Origin: Perlabentimonas sp964554585
GTDB lineage: Bacteria; Bacteroidota; Bacteroidia; Bacteroidales; Tenuifilaceae
Reading direction: 5' to 3'
Assembly (NCBI GenBank): GCA_964554585.1
Contig: CAZKPD010000114.1
Location: forward strand, 1 to 7,850
Length of the DNA stretch: 7,850 nt
The notes below the pieces were generated by a model that ran no database searches, was not told where the DNA came from, and saw only the letters and a list, made by a program, of their open reading frames with translations. Below are positions 1-5,347 of the stretch, piece by piece (within the stretch, counting starts at the first letter, position 1; every line of letters begins with the position of its first letter). Made by a program: the position numbers and the translations under genes.

Positions 1-14
1 CCCAACTTGTTGGG
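1..14. repeat. Short palindrome at the window edge
   Basis: CCCAACTTGTTGGG forms a 6-bp stem around a TT centre. On the minus strand it reads CCCAACAAGTTGGG. The CCCAAC end has the AAC shape of the outer box that ends the neighbouring cassette-like units, so this may be the first part of another attC-like site cut off by the window. Too little is visible to decide. Positions 15-45 between it and the next palindrome hold no gene. Confidence 0.3.
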
Positions 15-45
15 ATGTAGCCACCGTAAAGCGAAGCGTATTGTA

Positions 46-186
46 CCCCATCGGTCGGGGCTTGGCGTTCGGGCGGGAATTTTACTACAAACGTTGAAGC
101 GAAGAACCAAAGTTCAAATATACGAAAAAGCGTCAAACTAAGCACGAAGCCCCGCCTGACGCCAAACCCGTGTTACCAGCCGTTAT
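46..186 (-). repeat. attC-like imperfect palindrome 1 (after the lipoprotein gene)
   Basis: Read on the minus strand, the site begins six bases after the lipoprotein stop codon with ATAACGGCTGGTAAC (186-172). It then has a left arm (169-151, GGGTTTGGCG...GGCGGG), a loop of 73 bases, and a right arm (77-58, CCCGCCCGAACGCCAAGCCC). The arms pair over about 17 positions, with one extra base in the right arm. The right arm resembles the right halves of the other two palindromes. Where those have the core GTT, this one has GAT (52-50), so its outer core is degenerate or I have aligned it wrongly. A cassette recombination site is my inference. A terminator is a poorer fit, because no T-run follows and the loop is too long. 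Confidence 0.55.
115..122 (-). promoter_or_regulatory. Possible -7 box inside the loop of palindrome 1
   Basis: The minus strand reads TATATTTG, a full match to the Bacteroidota -7 consensus TAnnTTTG. It lies in the AT-richer loop of the palindrome and would drive whatever lies left of the window. No TTTG-like -33 box is found 19-21 bases upstream; the nearest TTTG is 11 bases away, which is too close. On its own the call is weak. It gains some weight because the next palindrome carries a better promoter at the equivalent place. Confidence 0.3.
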
Positions 187-191
187 TCTTG

Positions 192-1205
192 TCAAAATGT
201 CCATCCAATTCTTACATTTAGAGGTATGCTTACTGTCCAATATTTGCCTTCAAGATTTGTTATGTAATAAACGTTTGGATGTCTTGGCATTTCCATATCA
301 TCATTCGGGTTAATTCTATCAAAATGTTTAACGTCTTTGTATCTTAACCCAAGCCCTCCGTAAATATCAAATGAAAGTCGCTTGACAATTAATTGATAGC
401 CAAATTTTAGGTTGAAACTATACGTTTGTTTTTTAATGCCAAATGTGTCAGGATAGTTAGTGAAATTGTATGTTGTGTCTGAGTAAATATTTTTTACACC
501 AAAATTCCAAACGTCCTTATACTGATTATTCAAGTAATTAAATTCAAAACTCACATAAGGTCCAAGCGGTGCTGATTTTTTGAAATAGTACTTTTCTTCT
601 AAAGATACTCTAAAACCTTTAATGTCTGGCTTAAAGTCATTACCTATGTCCATAACGCTTATTGGCAATAAGTATGATGCCATTAATTGCGTTGAGAAAC
701 TGTGTCCAGTTTTGCGCTCATAACTTAATTCAACGGAAGGATTAACTATTCCAACAAGTTTTAAAGGTGTTATTTTGAAAATATTTCTGAAATTGTCAAA
801 AGGTTTGTAAGTTAAATAAGAAATGTCGTTTGAAGAAAGGTCAATGTAAACAGTCTTTGGATAAGTATATCTTTTTTTTGTTTTCGTGTCAATGTAAAAG
901 CCTGTCCATAGATGTACATTAGGATAAAGGTTGAGCCAATAAGCAAAAGAGTTTTTTGATTTTACGCTCACTGTTTTCGTCAAACTGTCATTGAATGTTG
1001 TGATGGTTATTGGTTTTTTGTCTCTGTCAAAAGTGAACGAATTACTTGTTGATATATTCTTTATGGTGTCTTTGTCAATAACCAAATTGTTCAGATTGCT
1101 TGTAATTATTGTTACAGAAGTTTTTTTTGAGTTGAACATAGTCGCACAAGAACAAAGCGTCAAAATAAAAATCGCCAAGATTATATGTATAATGTGTCTT
1201 TTCAT
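192..1205 (-). CDS. Putative lipoprotein with C-terminal outer-membrane beta-barrel
   Basis: This 337-residue protein probably sits in the cell envelope; its substrate or partner is unknown. Residues 1-20 are a lipoprotein signal peptide: a basic start, a hydrophobic stretch, and LCSC with Cys20 as the lipidated residue. No acidic export signal follows Cys20, so surface exposure is not indicated. Residues 25-135 form a beta-rich N-terminal region of unknown role. Residues about 145-337 show alternating strands (for example VGIVNPSVELSYERK at 151-165) and a terminal aromatic-ending strand, VRIGWTF, typical of outer-membrane barrels such as the Bacteroidota DUF3575-like proteins. I chose the ATG at 1205 because the signal peptide starts there; a longer frame to 1274 would only translate the palindrome. 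The gene sits alone between two attC-like palindromes, and a promoter inside the upstream palindrome probably drives it. The barrel call is from pattern only. Confidence 0.75.
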   Translation of the reverse strand: MKRHIIHIILAIFILTLCSCATMFNSKKTSVTIITSNLNNLVIDKDTIKNISTSNSFTFDRDKKPITITTFNDSLTKTVSVKSKNSFAYWLNLYPNVHLWTGFYIDTKTKKRYTYPKTVYIDLSSNDISYLTYKPFDNFRNIFKITPLKLVGIVNPSVELSYERKTGHSFSTQLMASYLLPISVMDIGNDFKPDIKGFRVSLEEKYYFKKSAPLGPYVSFEFNYLNNQYKDVWNFGVKNIYSDTTYNFTNYPDTFGIKKQTYSFNLKFGYQLIVKRLSFDIYGGLGLRYKDVKHFDRINPNDDMEMPRHPNVYYITNLEGKYWTVSIPLNVRIGWTF

Positions 1206-1208
1206 AAT

Positions 1209-1351
1209 GGCTGGTAACGTTCCGCGGCTTGGGTTTCGGGCGGTAGAGTACCCAGCACACACCCTGCGAGCCAACGGCCTACCAAATGTACATAAAATTA
1301 TCCAACGGGCAAGTCGCCACCGCCTGAAACCAAGGCGCTGTTGGCTGCTGT
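1209..1351 (-). repeat. attC-like imperfect palindrome 2 (between nuclease and lipoprotein genes)
   Basis: On the minus strand the site starts two bases after the nuclease stop codon with ACAGCAGCCAAC. It has a left arm at 1338-1319, a loop of 74 bases, a right arm at 1244-1224, then GAAC and the core GTTACCAGCC (1218-1209). The arms pair at 18 of 20 positions plus one extra base in the right arm. The outer AAC and GTT boxes face each other across unequal spacers of one and four bases. These are the hallmarks of an integron attC site: outer core boxes, unpaired spacer, bulged stem, variable loop. The core is not a textbook GTTRRRY. The left box CCAAC pairs better with the start of the ATPase unit (GTTGG) than with the adjacent GTTAC, as expected if it belongs to the upstream cassette. 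Confidence 0.65.
1283..1313 (-). promoter_or_regulatory. Putative promoter in the palindrome 2 loop, driving the lipoprotein gene
   Basis: The minus strand has CTTG (1313-1310), a 19-base spacer, then TACATTTG (1290-1283). The -7 box matches the Bacteroidota consensus TAnnTTTG fully and the -33 box matches TTTG at three of four bases. The spacing is within the usual 19-21. Transcription would start near 1277 and give a leader of about 70 bases that contains only the right arm of the palindrome, so the mRNA could not fold the whole hairpin. No other promoter is visible between this site and the start codon at 1205. Confidence 0.5.
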
Positions 1352-1353
1352 GC

Positions 1354-1797
1354 TTAATTTTTTTCTGTCAATTGTCGAGTTTGTTTAATCAATGTTCCAT
1401 TTAGCTTTTTTAACTTACTTTCTAGTCTGATTAGTTTAGTACTTTTCAGGTCTGTAGTATTCACTCTTGTCAAAACGATTCTTGCTTCTACAGAATACTC
1501 TTTAAAATCTTTATGCAAAACATTAATTGAGCGGTCAATTTGTTCAACTGCCTTTATCAAGTCTGACCCTTTAAGCTCTATAAAATATGAGATTCCTTTC
1601 GTACAGTTTAATAACAAAAAATCACATTTAGAATCGTCATCATTTATTAAACACCCATCAACTCTATATTTGGATAAATTGTCCAAAGAATCATTTTCAT
1701 AAATATACTTTGTACTTGATTTTTCGTCAGTACAAGTAACAATCTTGTTTTTCTGTTCAGCAAAATCAAAACAGTTTTTGTAAGGTTTGCAAGTCAT
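1354..1797 (-). CDS. Putative PD-(D/E)XK nuclease-like partner of the upstream ATPase
   Basis: This 147-residue protein has the signature of the PD-(D/E)XK nuclease fold: Asp59 in KCDFLLL, then ELK with Glu74 and Lys76 at the end of YFIELK, and AVEQ with Gln86 about ten residues further on, as in the helix that follows the active site in resolvase-like members. Asp47 in YRVDGC may also contribute. The predicted role is metal-dependent DNA cleavage. Six cysteines (3, 9, 22, 49, 58, 65) all lie in the first half and could bind metal or stabilise the fold. The C-terminus is lysine- and leucine-rich and probably helical. The gene begins three bases after the ATPase stop codon, so the two are almost surely co-transcribed and act together. 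I know of no named family for it. The nuclease call rests on motif spacing; a catalytically dead or purely structural protein remains possible. Confidence 0.65.
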   Translation of the reverse strand: MTCKPYKNCFDFAEQKNKIVTCTDEKSSTKYIYENDSLDNLSKYRVDGCLINDDDSKCDFLLLNCTKGISYFIELKGSDLIKAVEQIDRSINVLHKDFKEYSVEARIVLTRVNTTDLKSTKLIRLESKLKKLNGTLIKQTRQLTEKN

Positions 1798-1800
1798 ATT

Positions 1801-3102
1801 TTAAACAGTTTCAAATTGGAATAAAAAATCAAATTCATTGTTAATTGCGCCTGAAACTGAATCAATATTCTCTTGCTGTATTATGCTTAATTCATTGTCA
1901 ACTATGTCTTTAACTTGTCCGTTTGTAACTAATGCAGCATATACTTTATCACTTCTAATCCATAGGTTTTTATTTATTCTATCTGCCACTTTTGTATTTT
2001 TAGAACCAACTTTATTTGCAAGAATCAAATTGTTTAAGGAAGCTAAAATGTATGGGCTATGAGTTGTGATAATAACCTGTGAGTTTTCTACATTAGACAT
2101 CAAGGCAATCAAGTTTGAAATTTCCTTTTGAGCTTCTGGGAATAAATGCGCTTCTGGTTCTTCAATTACAATAAACACGTTTTGCTTTTCTAAAATAATG
2201 ATAAAAAGCAAAAGAAGTATCCATAATGACTCCTGTTGACCAGATGAAGAGAAATTTAACTTCACGTATTTATTTGTTTCAAAAAATATTTTTTCTCCGT
2301 CCTTGTCATATTGGTATTTGCCCTTCAATATTTTACTAATAATATCTTCCGCTAATTTTGTTTTATTGTAGTCAATGTCATATTGAGTTAAGAGTCTTCT
2401 CCCTTTAATTATATCTGAAAGGGATTTGTTGAAAATTGGTCTTACAATATTTATCTTGTCTAAAAACGTTCGCATTAAGAAGTCTAAGTTTCTTGGATTA
2501 ATAAATTGAAGTTGGTCAGATAGAGTGGCTAAAAGACTCCTACCCGCAGGAATAAATATTAATTCTCTATCTTCCTGAAAAATGTCGTTACATTTTCCTT
2601 TTACATAAGAAATGAATTTCCTTTTATCACTATCAATTTCAAGTAGGTCTTTGCTAGTTAACAAAGACGGATTACGTTTACCAATTGAACTTGAAAAATT
2701 GCTTGCTTCCCTGACCAATTTTTTAAATTCATCCTTAAATAGTTCGCTAAAATTTGGTGTAATATATTTGTGATTTGTCTCAATTGAAATGCTAATCCAA
2801 ATCGTTTCAGTATAATAGTATTTTAAATGAAGTCCATTTAGATGAGTACTTGCACCAAAATAGTCAAGATATTTTTGACGGATAGATTTTGCGTAAGTTC
2901 CTATTGATTTTGAAAAATCATTTTTTTCAACTGACTCAATAAAATACTTAACAAGGTCATCGTTTAATGACTTGAAAAAGAAGATAGTTTTAGCAATCGT
3001 ACTTTTTCCACTTGCTTGAGGCCCAATAAGAATACAAAAATCTTTTAAGTCTAAATCTAGTTTTTTTATTGGTCCAAAATTTCTTATTTCTATTCTTTGC
3101 AT
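1801..3102 (-). CDS. AAA/ABC-type ATPase, likely sensor or motor of a two-gene defence module
   Basis: This 433-residue cytoplasmic ATPase is of the AAA_15/AAA_21 type, related to the ATPase half of OLD-like proteins. Visible elements are an N-terminal strand MQRIEIRNFGPIKKL, Walker A GPQASGKST (27-35), an ABC-like signature SSGQQE (286-291), Walker B with catalytic acids in FIVIEEPEAH (310-319), and a switch histidine in TTHSPY (His348). About 85 residues follow, ending in an acidic, aromatic tail. There is no TOPRIM domain, unlike full OLD proteins, so nuclease activity would come from the adjacent PD-(D/E)XK protein. I prefer the ATG at 3102: the upstream in-frame TTG at 3117 overlaps the predicted transcription start, and the conserved domain begins at MQRIEIRNF. 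Low GC compared with pheT and flanking attC-like sites suggest transfer. Anti-phage or anti-plasmid defence is inferred from gene pairing, not shown by sequence. Confidence 0.85.
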   Translation of the reverse strand: MQRIEIRNFGPIKKLDLDLKDFCILIGPQASGKSTIAKTIFFFKSLNDDLVKYFIESVEKNDFSKSIGTYAKSIRQKYLDYFGASTHLNGLHLKYYYTETIWISISIETNHKYITPNFSELFKDEFKKLVREASNFSSSIGKRNPSLLTSKDLLEIDSDKRKFISYVKGKCNDIFQEDRELIFIPAGRSLLATLSDQLQFINPRNLDFLMRTFLDKINIVRPIFNKSLSDIIKGRRLLTQYDIDYNKTKLAEDIISKILKGKYQYDKDGEKIFFETNKYVKLNFSSSGQQESLWILLLLFIIILEKQNVFIVIEEPEAHLFPEAQKEISNLIALMSNVENSQVIITTHSPYILASLNNLILANKVGSKNTKVADRINKNLWIRSDKVYAALVTNGQVKDIVDNELSIIQQENIDSVSGAINNEFDFLFQFETV

Positions 3103-3121
3103 TTTACTAACATTCAATGTT

Positions 3122-3129
3122 CAAAGTTA
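3122..3129 (-). promoter_or_regulatory. Putative -7 box for the ATPase-nuclease operon
   Basis: The minus strand reads TAACTTTG, a full match to TAnnTTTG. It sits about 20 bases before the ATG at 3102, which would give a very short leader. No good TTTG is seen at the -33 distance (the bases there are AAACTGC), so strength is doubtful. It lies in the AT-rich leader just inside the cassette start. This cassette may therefore bring its own promoter, in contrast to the lipoprotein unit, which has no room for one. Confidence 0.4.
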
Positions 3130-3163
3130 ATCAAATTTATCTCTGGTGCAGTTTCATAGCATT

Positions 3164-3314
3164 GCTACCAACATTCCGCAGTTTGGCTTTTGGGCGGTAG
3201 AGCTGGCAACATCCAGCCTGCAAGAGGAGCTACACCCAAAAGTGAGAATTTTTGTCAAGTGTTCAACATAGTCAACAGGAAATCTCCTTGAAGTAGTATA
3301 GATGTTACTGCTGT
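3164..3314 (-). repeat. attC-like imperfect palindrome 3 (between protease and ATPase genes)
   Basis: The right half on the minus strand (CTACCGCCCAAAAGCC...GCGGAATGTTGG, 3200-3168) matches that of palindrome 2 at 26 of 31 positions. The arms CTTTTGGGCGGTAG (3187-3200) and CTACACCCAAAAG (3230-3242) pair with one extra base in the right-half arm. Inside the short loop is a second perfect hairpin, GCTGG-caacat-CCAGC (3202-3217). The left outer box is probably ACAGCAGTAAC (3314-3304), 21 bases after the protease stop codon and similar to ACAGCAGCCAAC of palindrome 2. However, more than 60 unpaired bases separate it from the left arm, so the left half is either longer or eroded. Confidence 0.55.
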
Positions 3315-3335
3315 AGTACCTTAACTTTTCTTTTA

Positions 3336-4763
3336 TCATTCTATTTCGATAATGTATACAAATTTATTTAACAGTTTAACCTGATCAGACAATGAAAGGT
3401 TTGTCATTGTGTTTATGTTGTTTAGTGCAGGCGTTTCCGGGAGCAAATCAATAAGATTTCTTAAGTAACTGACTTTAATTGCATATGAAACGTTTTCAGC
3501 TTCTATGTGTTTTGCATTAATCACACCGATTAAATTACCTGATTTATCGAATAATGGCCCCCCACTATTGCCAGGTTGGACTGGCACAGAAATCTGATAT
3601 GAAGTAATATCGCCCTGAAAACCTGTCTTTGAACTAATAATACCGTTAGTTAATTTTATCTCGTCACCCATAGTGGCTCTTAAAGGATAACCAAGAACAA
3701 ATACATTTTCACCCACATCTGATGATGTTGATTTGATAGTGTAAGGAATTTTAGAAATATTAGAGAAAGCATCGTCTTCAATTTGAATGATAGCTAGGTC
3801 ATTGTTCTTATCTGAAACAACAACCCGTGCTTTATATGAAGTTGAGAAATTGCCATTCACTCCTTTAATTGATATATTTGTGGAATTATCAATAACGTGA
3901 TAGTTAGTTACAATATATCCATTAGATGTTAATGCGAAACCTGTCCCTGAAGATGCTACATTTGAAGCCCTATTATTTGAATGAGGATAAAGTTTAATAT
4001 ACAACTGTACTGGGTCTCCATCTGTCCAAACAACTTTCATTATTGCATCATCAAAAGTAATATAGAGATTCTCATCTATGTCTTTATTTCCAAGATACCA
4101 TTTAGCCTTGAATAGATTAGGATTGGCTGTTTTTGTTAAGTATGCCTTAACATCTCCTTCTTTCCAAACAGAATTATCTCCACCATTTAGATATACTACT
4201 GTATATCCATCCTCAGTTTGAACGATACCTACTTCGTATTTTGGTGAATTGGGCGTTTCAATAGCATTTTCATAGATTCCCTCATTAAATGACTTAGATT
4301 TATTTAAGTATTCCTTTAATGAGGCTTTAGTATAACCAGTTTTTGGATGAACACTAATTTGTTTTGCAATCTTTTTCTGTTTATTCTTTTGGTCGTAAAT
4401 GTTTTTTAACTGACTTGAAACATTAGGGTATGATTGCTCACGCATGGCCCAAGTCATTTGTTCGAGTTCAATAATAATAAATGCTGCATCTTTATATTGA
4501 AAATTGATATTGATTGATTTACTGGAAAGGTAAGTGGCTGATTTAGCTTTCAGTACGCAACTTTTAATGTTTCCAATATCACCATACCAATATTGACCTT
4601 CTTTAATTTTGATCAATTCCTTATCATCAATAAACAACTTTACTCCAACTGTTTGGACAACTGGGGATGGTGTAATATAGATATAGAGTTCTTTTGAAGA
4701 AGCAATATTTTGGATTGTTACCAGAAAAATAATAACAGAAATTATTTTTTTTAACGATTTCAT
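3336..4763 (-). CDS. Secreted trypsin-like (HtrA/S1C-type) serine protease without PDZ
   Basis: This 475-residue protein starts with a signal peptide (residues 1 to about 22, basic start then IISVIIFLVTI, cleavage near IASS), so it is exported to the periplasm or beyond. Residues about 24-110 form a beta-rich region I cannot name, 110-155 are charged and probably helical, and 160-260 look like a beta domain (KYEVGIVQTEDGYTVVYL, WKEGDVKA). The protease domain spans about 270-440 and carries a full catalytic triad: His289 in TNYHV, Asp322 in NNDLAI, Ser400 in QPGNSGGP. Unlike DegP/DegQ it has no PDZ domain; only about 35 residues follow. The protease is expected to be active. Its substrates are unknown, and the fused N-terminal domains probably supply sensing or targeting. 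Low GC and the attC-like site after it suggest accessory origin. Upstream I see only a weak promoter candidate (TTTG, 20 bases, TAATAATT, near 4845-4814). Confidence 0.88.
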   Translation of the reverse strand: MKSLKKIISVIIFLVTIQNIASSKELYIYITPSPVVQTVGVKLFIDDKELIKIKEGQYWYGDIGNIKSCVLKAKSATYLSSKSININFQYKDAAFIIIELEQMTWAMREQSYPNVSSQLKNIYDQKNKQKKIAKQISVHPKTGYTKASLKEYLNKSKSFNEGIYENAIETPNSPKYEVGIVQTEDGYTVVYLNGGDNSVWKEGDVKAYLTKTANPNLFKAKWYLGNKDIDENLYITFDDAIMKVVWTDGDPVQLYIKLYPHSNNRASNVASSGTGFALTSNGYIVTNYHVIDNSTNISIKGVNGNFSTSYKARVVVSDKNNDLAIIQIEDDAFSNISKIPYTIKSTSSDVGENVFVLGYPLRATMGDEIKLTNGIISSKTGFQGDITSYQISVPVQPGNSGGPLFDKSGNLIGVINAKHIEAENVSYAIKVSYLRNLIDLLPETPALNNINTMTNLSLSDQVKLLNKFVYIIEIE

Positions 4764-5291
4764 TGTTTGACATTTATTTTAGGTGAGTACTCTTTCTTAC
4801 ATTTATCAAGCTAAAATAATTATTAAGACAGTTGTGTTGTGTTGTCAAAGATCAATTTTGTCTTCACATTCATTGATTGGATTACCCTATTTGCTCTCCT
4901 ATTTCAAAGCCCAAAGAAATAGAGTTATTAATAAGAGGCTCTACTTCGTCTGAATTTAAGATAAGGTCATCCAAAACCACTTGTTCTGAACTTTCGAATA
5001 ACCTTGCAATTAGTGTTTAACTACTGCAATTGTAGATTATCCGGTAAATAGCAAAATGCAAAAAAGTTAAAATTGTTAACTGCCTCGTCTATAGTTTATC
5101 AAAGTTATGCAAATTAAGCATATTTTAGTCGTATACGTGTAATTTGACATTGTACATTATTTTGCAAGTTATCTAAAATATATAATGTATCAAACCCTGA
5201 TTGACTATTTTATACACATTTAATCATTACTTGGATGTGAAAGCTCTGTAGCCTCGCCACTCGGAGCAAGTGTTTACAAAAACAGCGATAC
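4764..5291. other. AT-rich intergenic region without an intact gene
   Basis: This stretch separates the pheT terminator from the protease gene. It is AT-rich with many short stop-interrupted frames on both strands. It contains the remnant described at 4882-5016, a small GTTAA-AATTG-TTAAC hairpin at 5066-5080, and one GC-rich patch at about 5248-5271 (GCTC...GAGC, which could fold weakly). I find no RNA gene, no attI or integrase, and no attC-like start box matching the protease's ending box. It probably marks the junction between core chromosome and the accessory block. Confidence 0.6.
4882..5016 (-). pseudogene. Coding-like remnant of an unknown gene (C-terminal fragment)
   Basis: On the minus strand 44 open codons before a TAA encode a peptide with natural-looking composition, including ARLFESSEQVVLDDL and SLGFEIGEQIG. 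An in-frame stop lies directly upstream and there is no ATG, so as it stands it cannot be a full gene. A GTG at codon 12 could start only a 32-residue peptide. I read it as the surviving C-terminus of a gene lost by deletion. I do not recognise the family, and the call rests only on composition. Confidence 0.3.
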
Positions 5292-5324
5292 AAAAAAACC
5301 GCTTCAATTGTTCCTGAAGCGGTT
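5292..5324 (-). terminator. Rho-independent terminator of pheT
   Basis: The minus strand has AACCGCTTCA (5324-5315), an 8-base loop, the perfect complement TGAAGCGGTT (5306-5297), and a run of T residues overlapping and following the stem (to 5292). The 10-bp stem starts 23 bases after the pheT stop codon. It should insulate pheT from the accessory genes downstream. Confidence 0.9.
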
Positions 5325-5347
5325 AAGGTATATGGGTAAGTAAATGC

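Larger units (their letters stand above)
52..1217 (-). mobile_element. Putative gene cassette: lipoprotein gene plus its attC-like site
   Basis: The unit runs on the minus strand from TTACCAGCC (1217 downward), through a leader of only 12 bases and the lipoprotein gene, to the right end of palindrome 1. Its first bases with the preceding G (GTTACCAGCCATTAT, 1218-1204) are the reverse complement of the box just after the gene (ATAACGGCTGGTAAC, 186-172) at 14 of 15 positions. That matches what a circular integron cassette predicts, because its own first and last bases pair to form the outer stem of its attC. The left limit is uncertain because the core there reads GAT. No integrase is in the window. 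The alternative is a small element with 15-base terminal inverted repeats. Confidence 0.5.
1218..3171 (-). mobile_element. Putative two-gene cassette: ATPase, PD-(D/E)XK protein and attC-like site
   Basis: By the cassette reading, this unit starts after the G of GTTGGTAGC (3172-3164), carries its own promoter-like box, then the ATPase and nuclease-like genes, and ends with palindrome 2. Its start predicts an ending box GCTACCAAC; the observed box after the nuclease gene is GCAGCCAAC, matching at seven of nine positions. Integron cassettes usually carry one gene. A two-gene cassette with a compact operon suggests that the genes must travel together. The cassette boundaries are inferred from sequence pattern alone. 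Confidence 0.45.

Noticed and set aside
46..186. Intrinsic terminator for the lipoprotein gene
   Set aside because: The arms are separated by a 73-base loop and no T-run follows, unlike the clear terminator after pheT.
1206..1274. Longer N-terminus for the lipoprotein gene
   Set aside because: The extra 23 codons translate the palindrome arm and place a non-signal sequence before a clear lipoprotein signal peptide starting at 1205.
991..1404. 137-codon plus-strand frame
   Set aside because: It lies antisense across the lipoprotein gene, palindrome 2 and the end of the nuclease gene. Its length comes from chance lack of stops.
1801..3102. Full OLD nuclease or Septu PtuA with an HNH partner
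   Set aside because: There is no TOPRIM domain after the switch histidine, and the partner has a D...ExK pattern rather than an HNH motif.
3103..3117. TTG start for the ATPase at 3117
   Set aside because: A conventional ATG at 3102 begins the conserved strand, and the predicted transcription start lies at about 3117, leaving no leader for the TTG.
3154..3339. 61-codon minus-strand frame whose ATG overlaps the protease stop codon (ATGA)
   Set aside because: The overlap looks like translational coupling, but about half of the frame runs through the attC-like palindrome and the peptide has no domain-like character. The overlap is probably chance.
5240..5275. GC-rich patch as an RNA gene or element end
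   Set aside because: It is too short, the possible stem is weak and interrupted, and no second copy is seen in the window.
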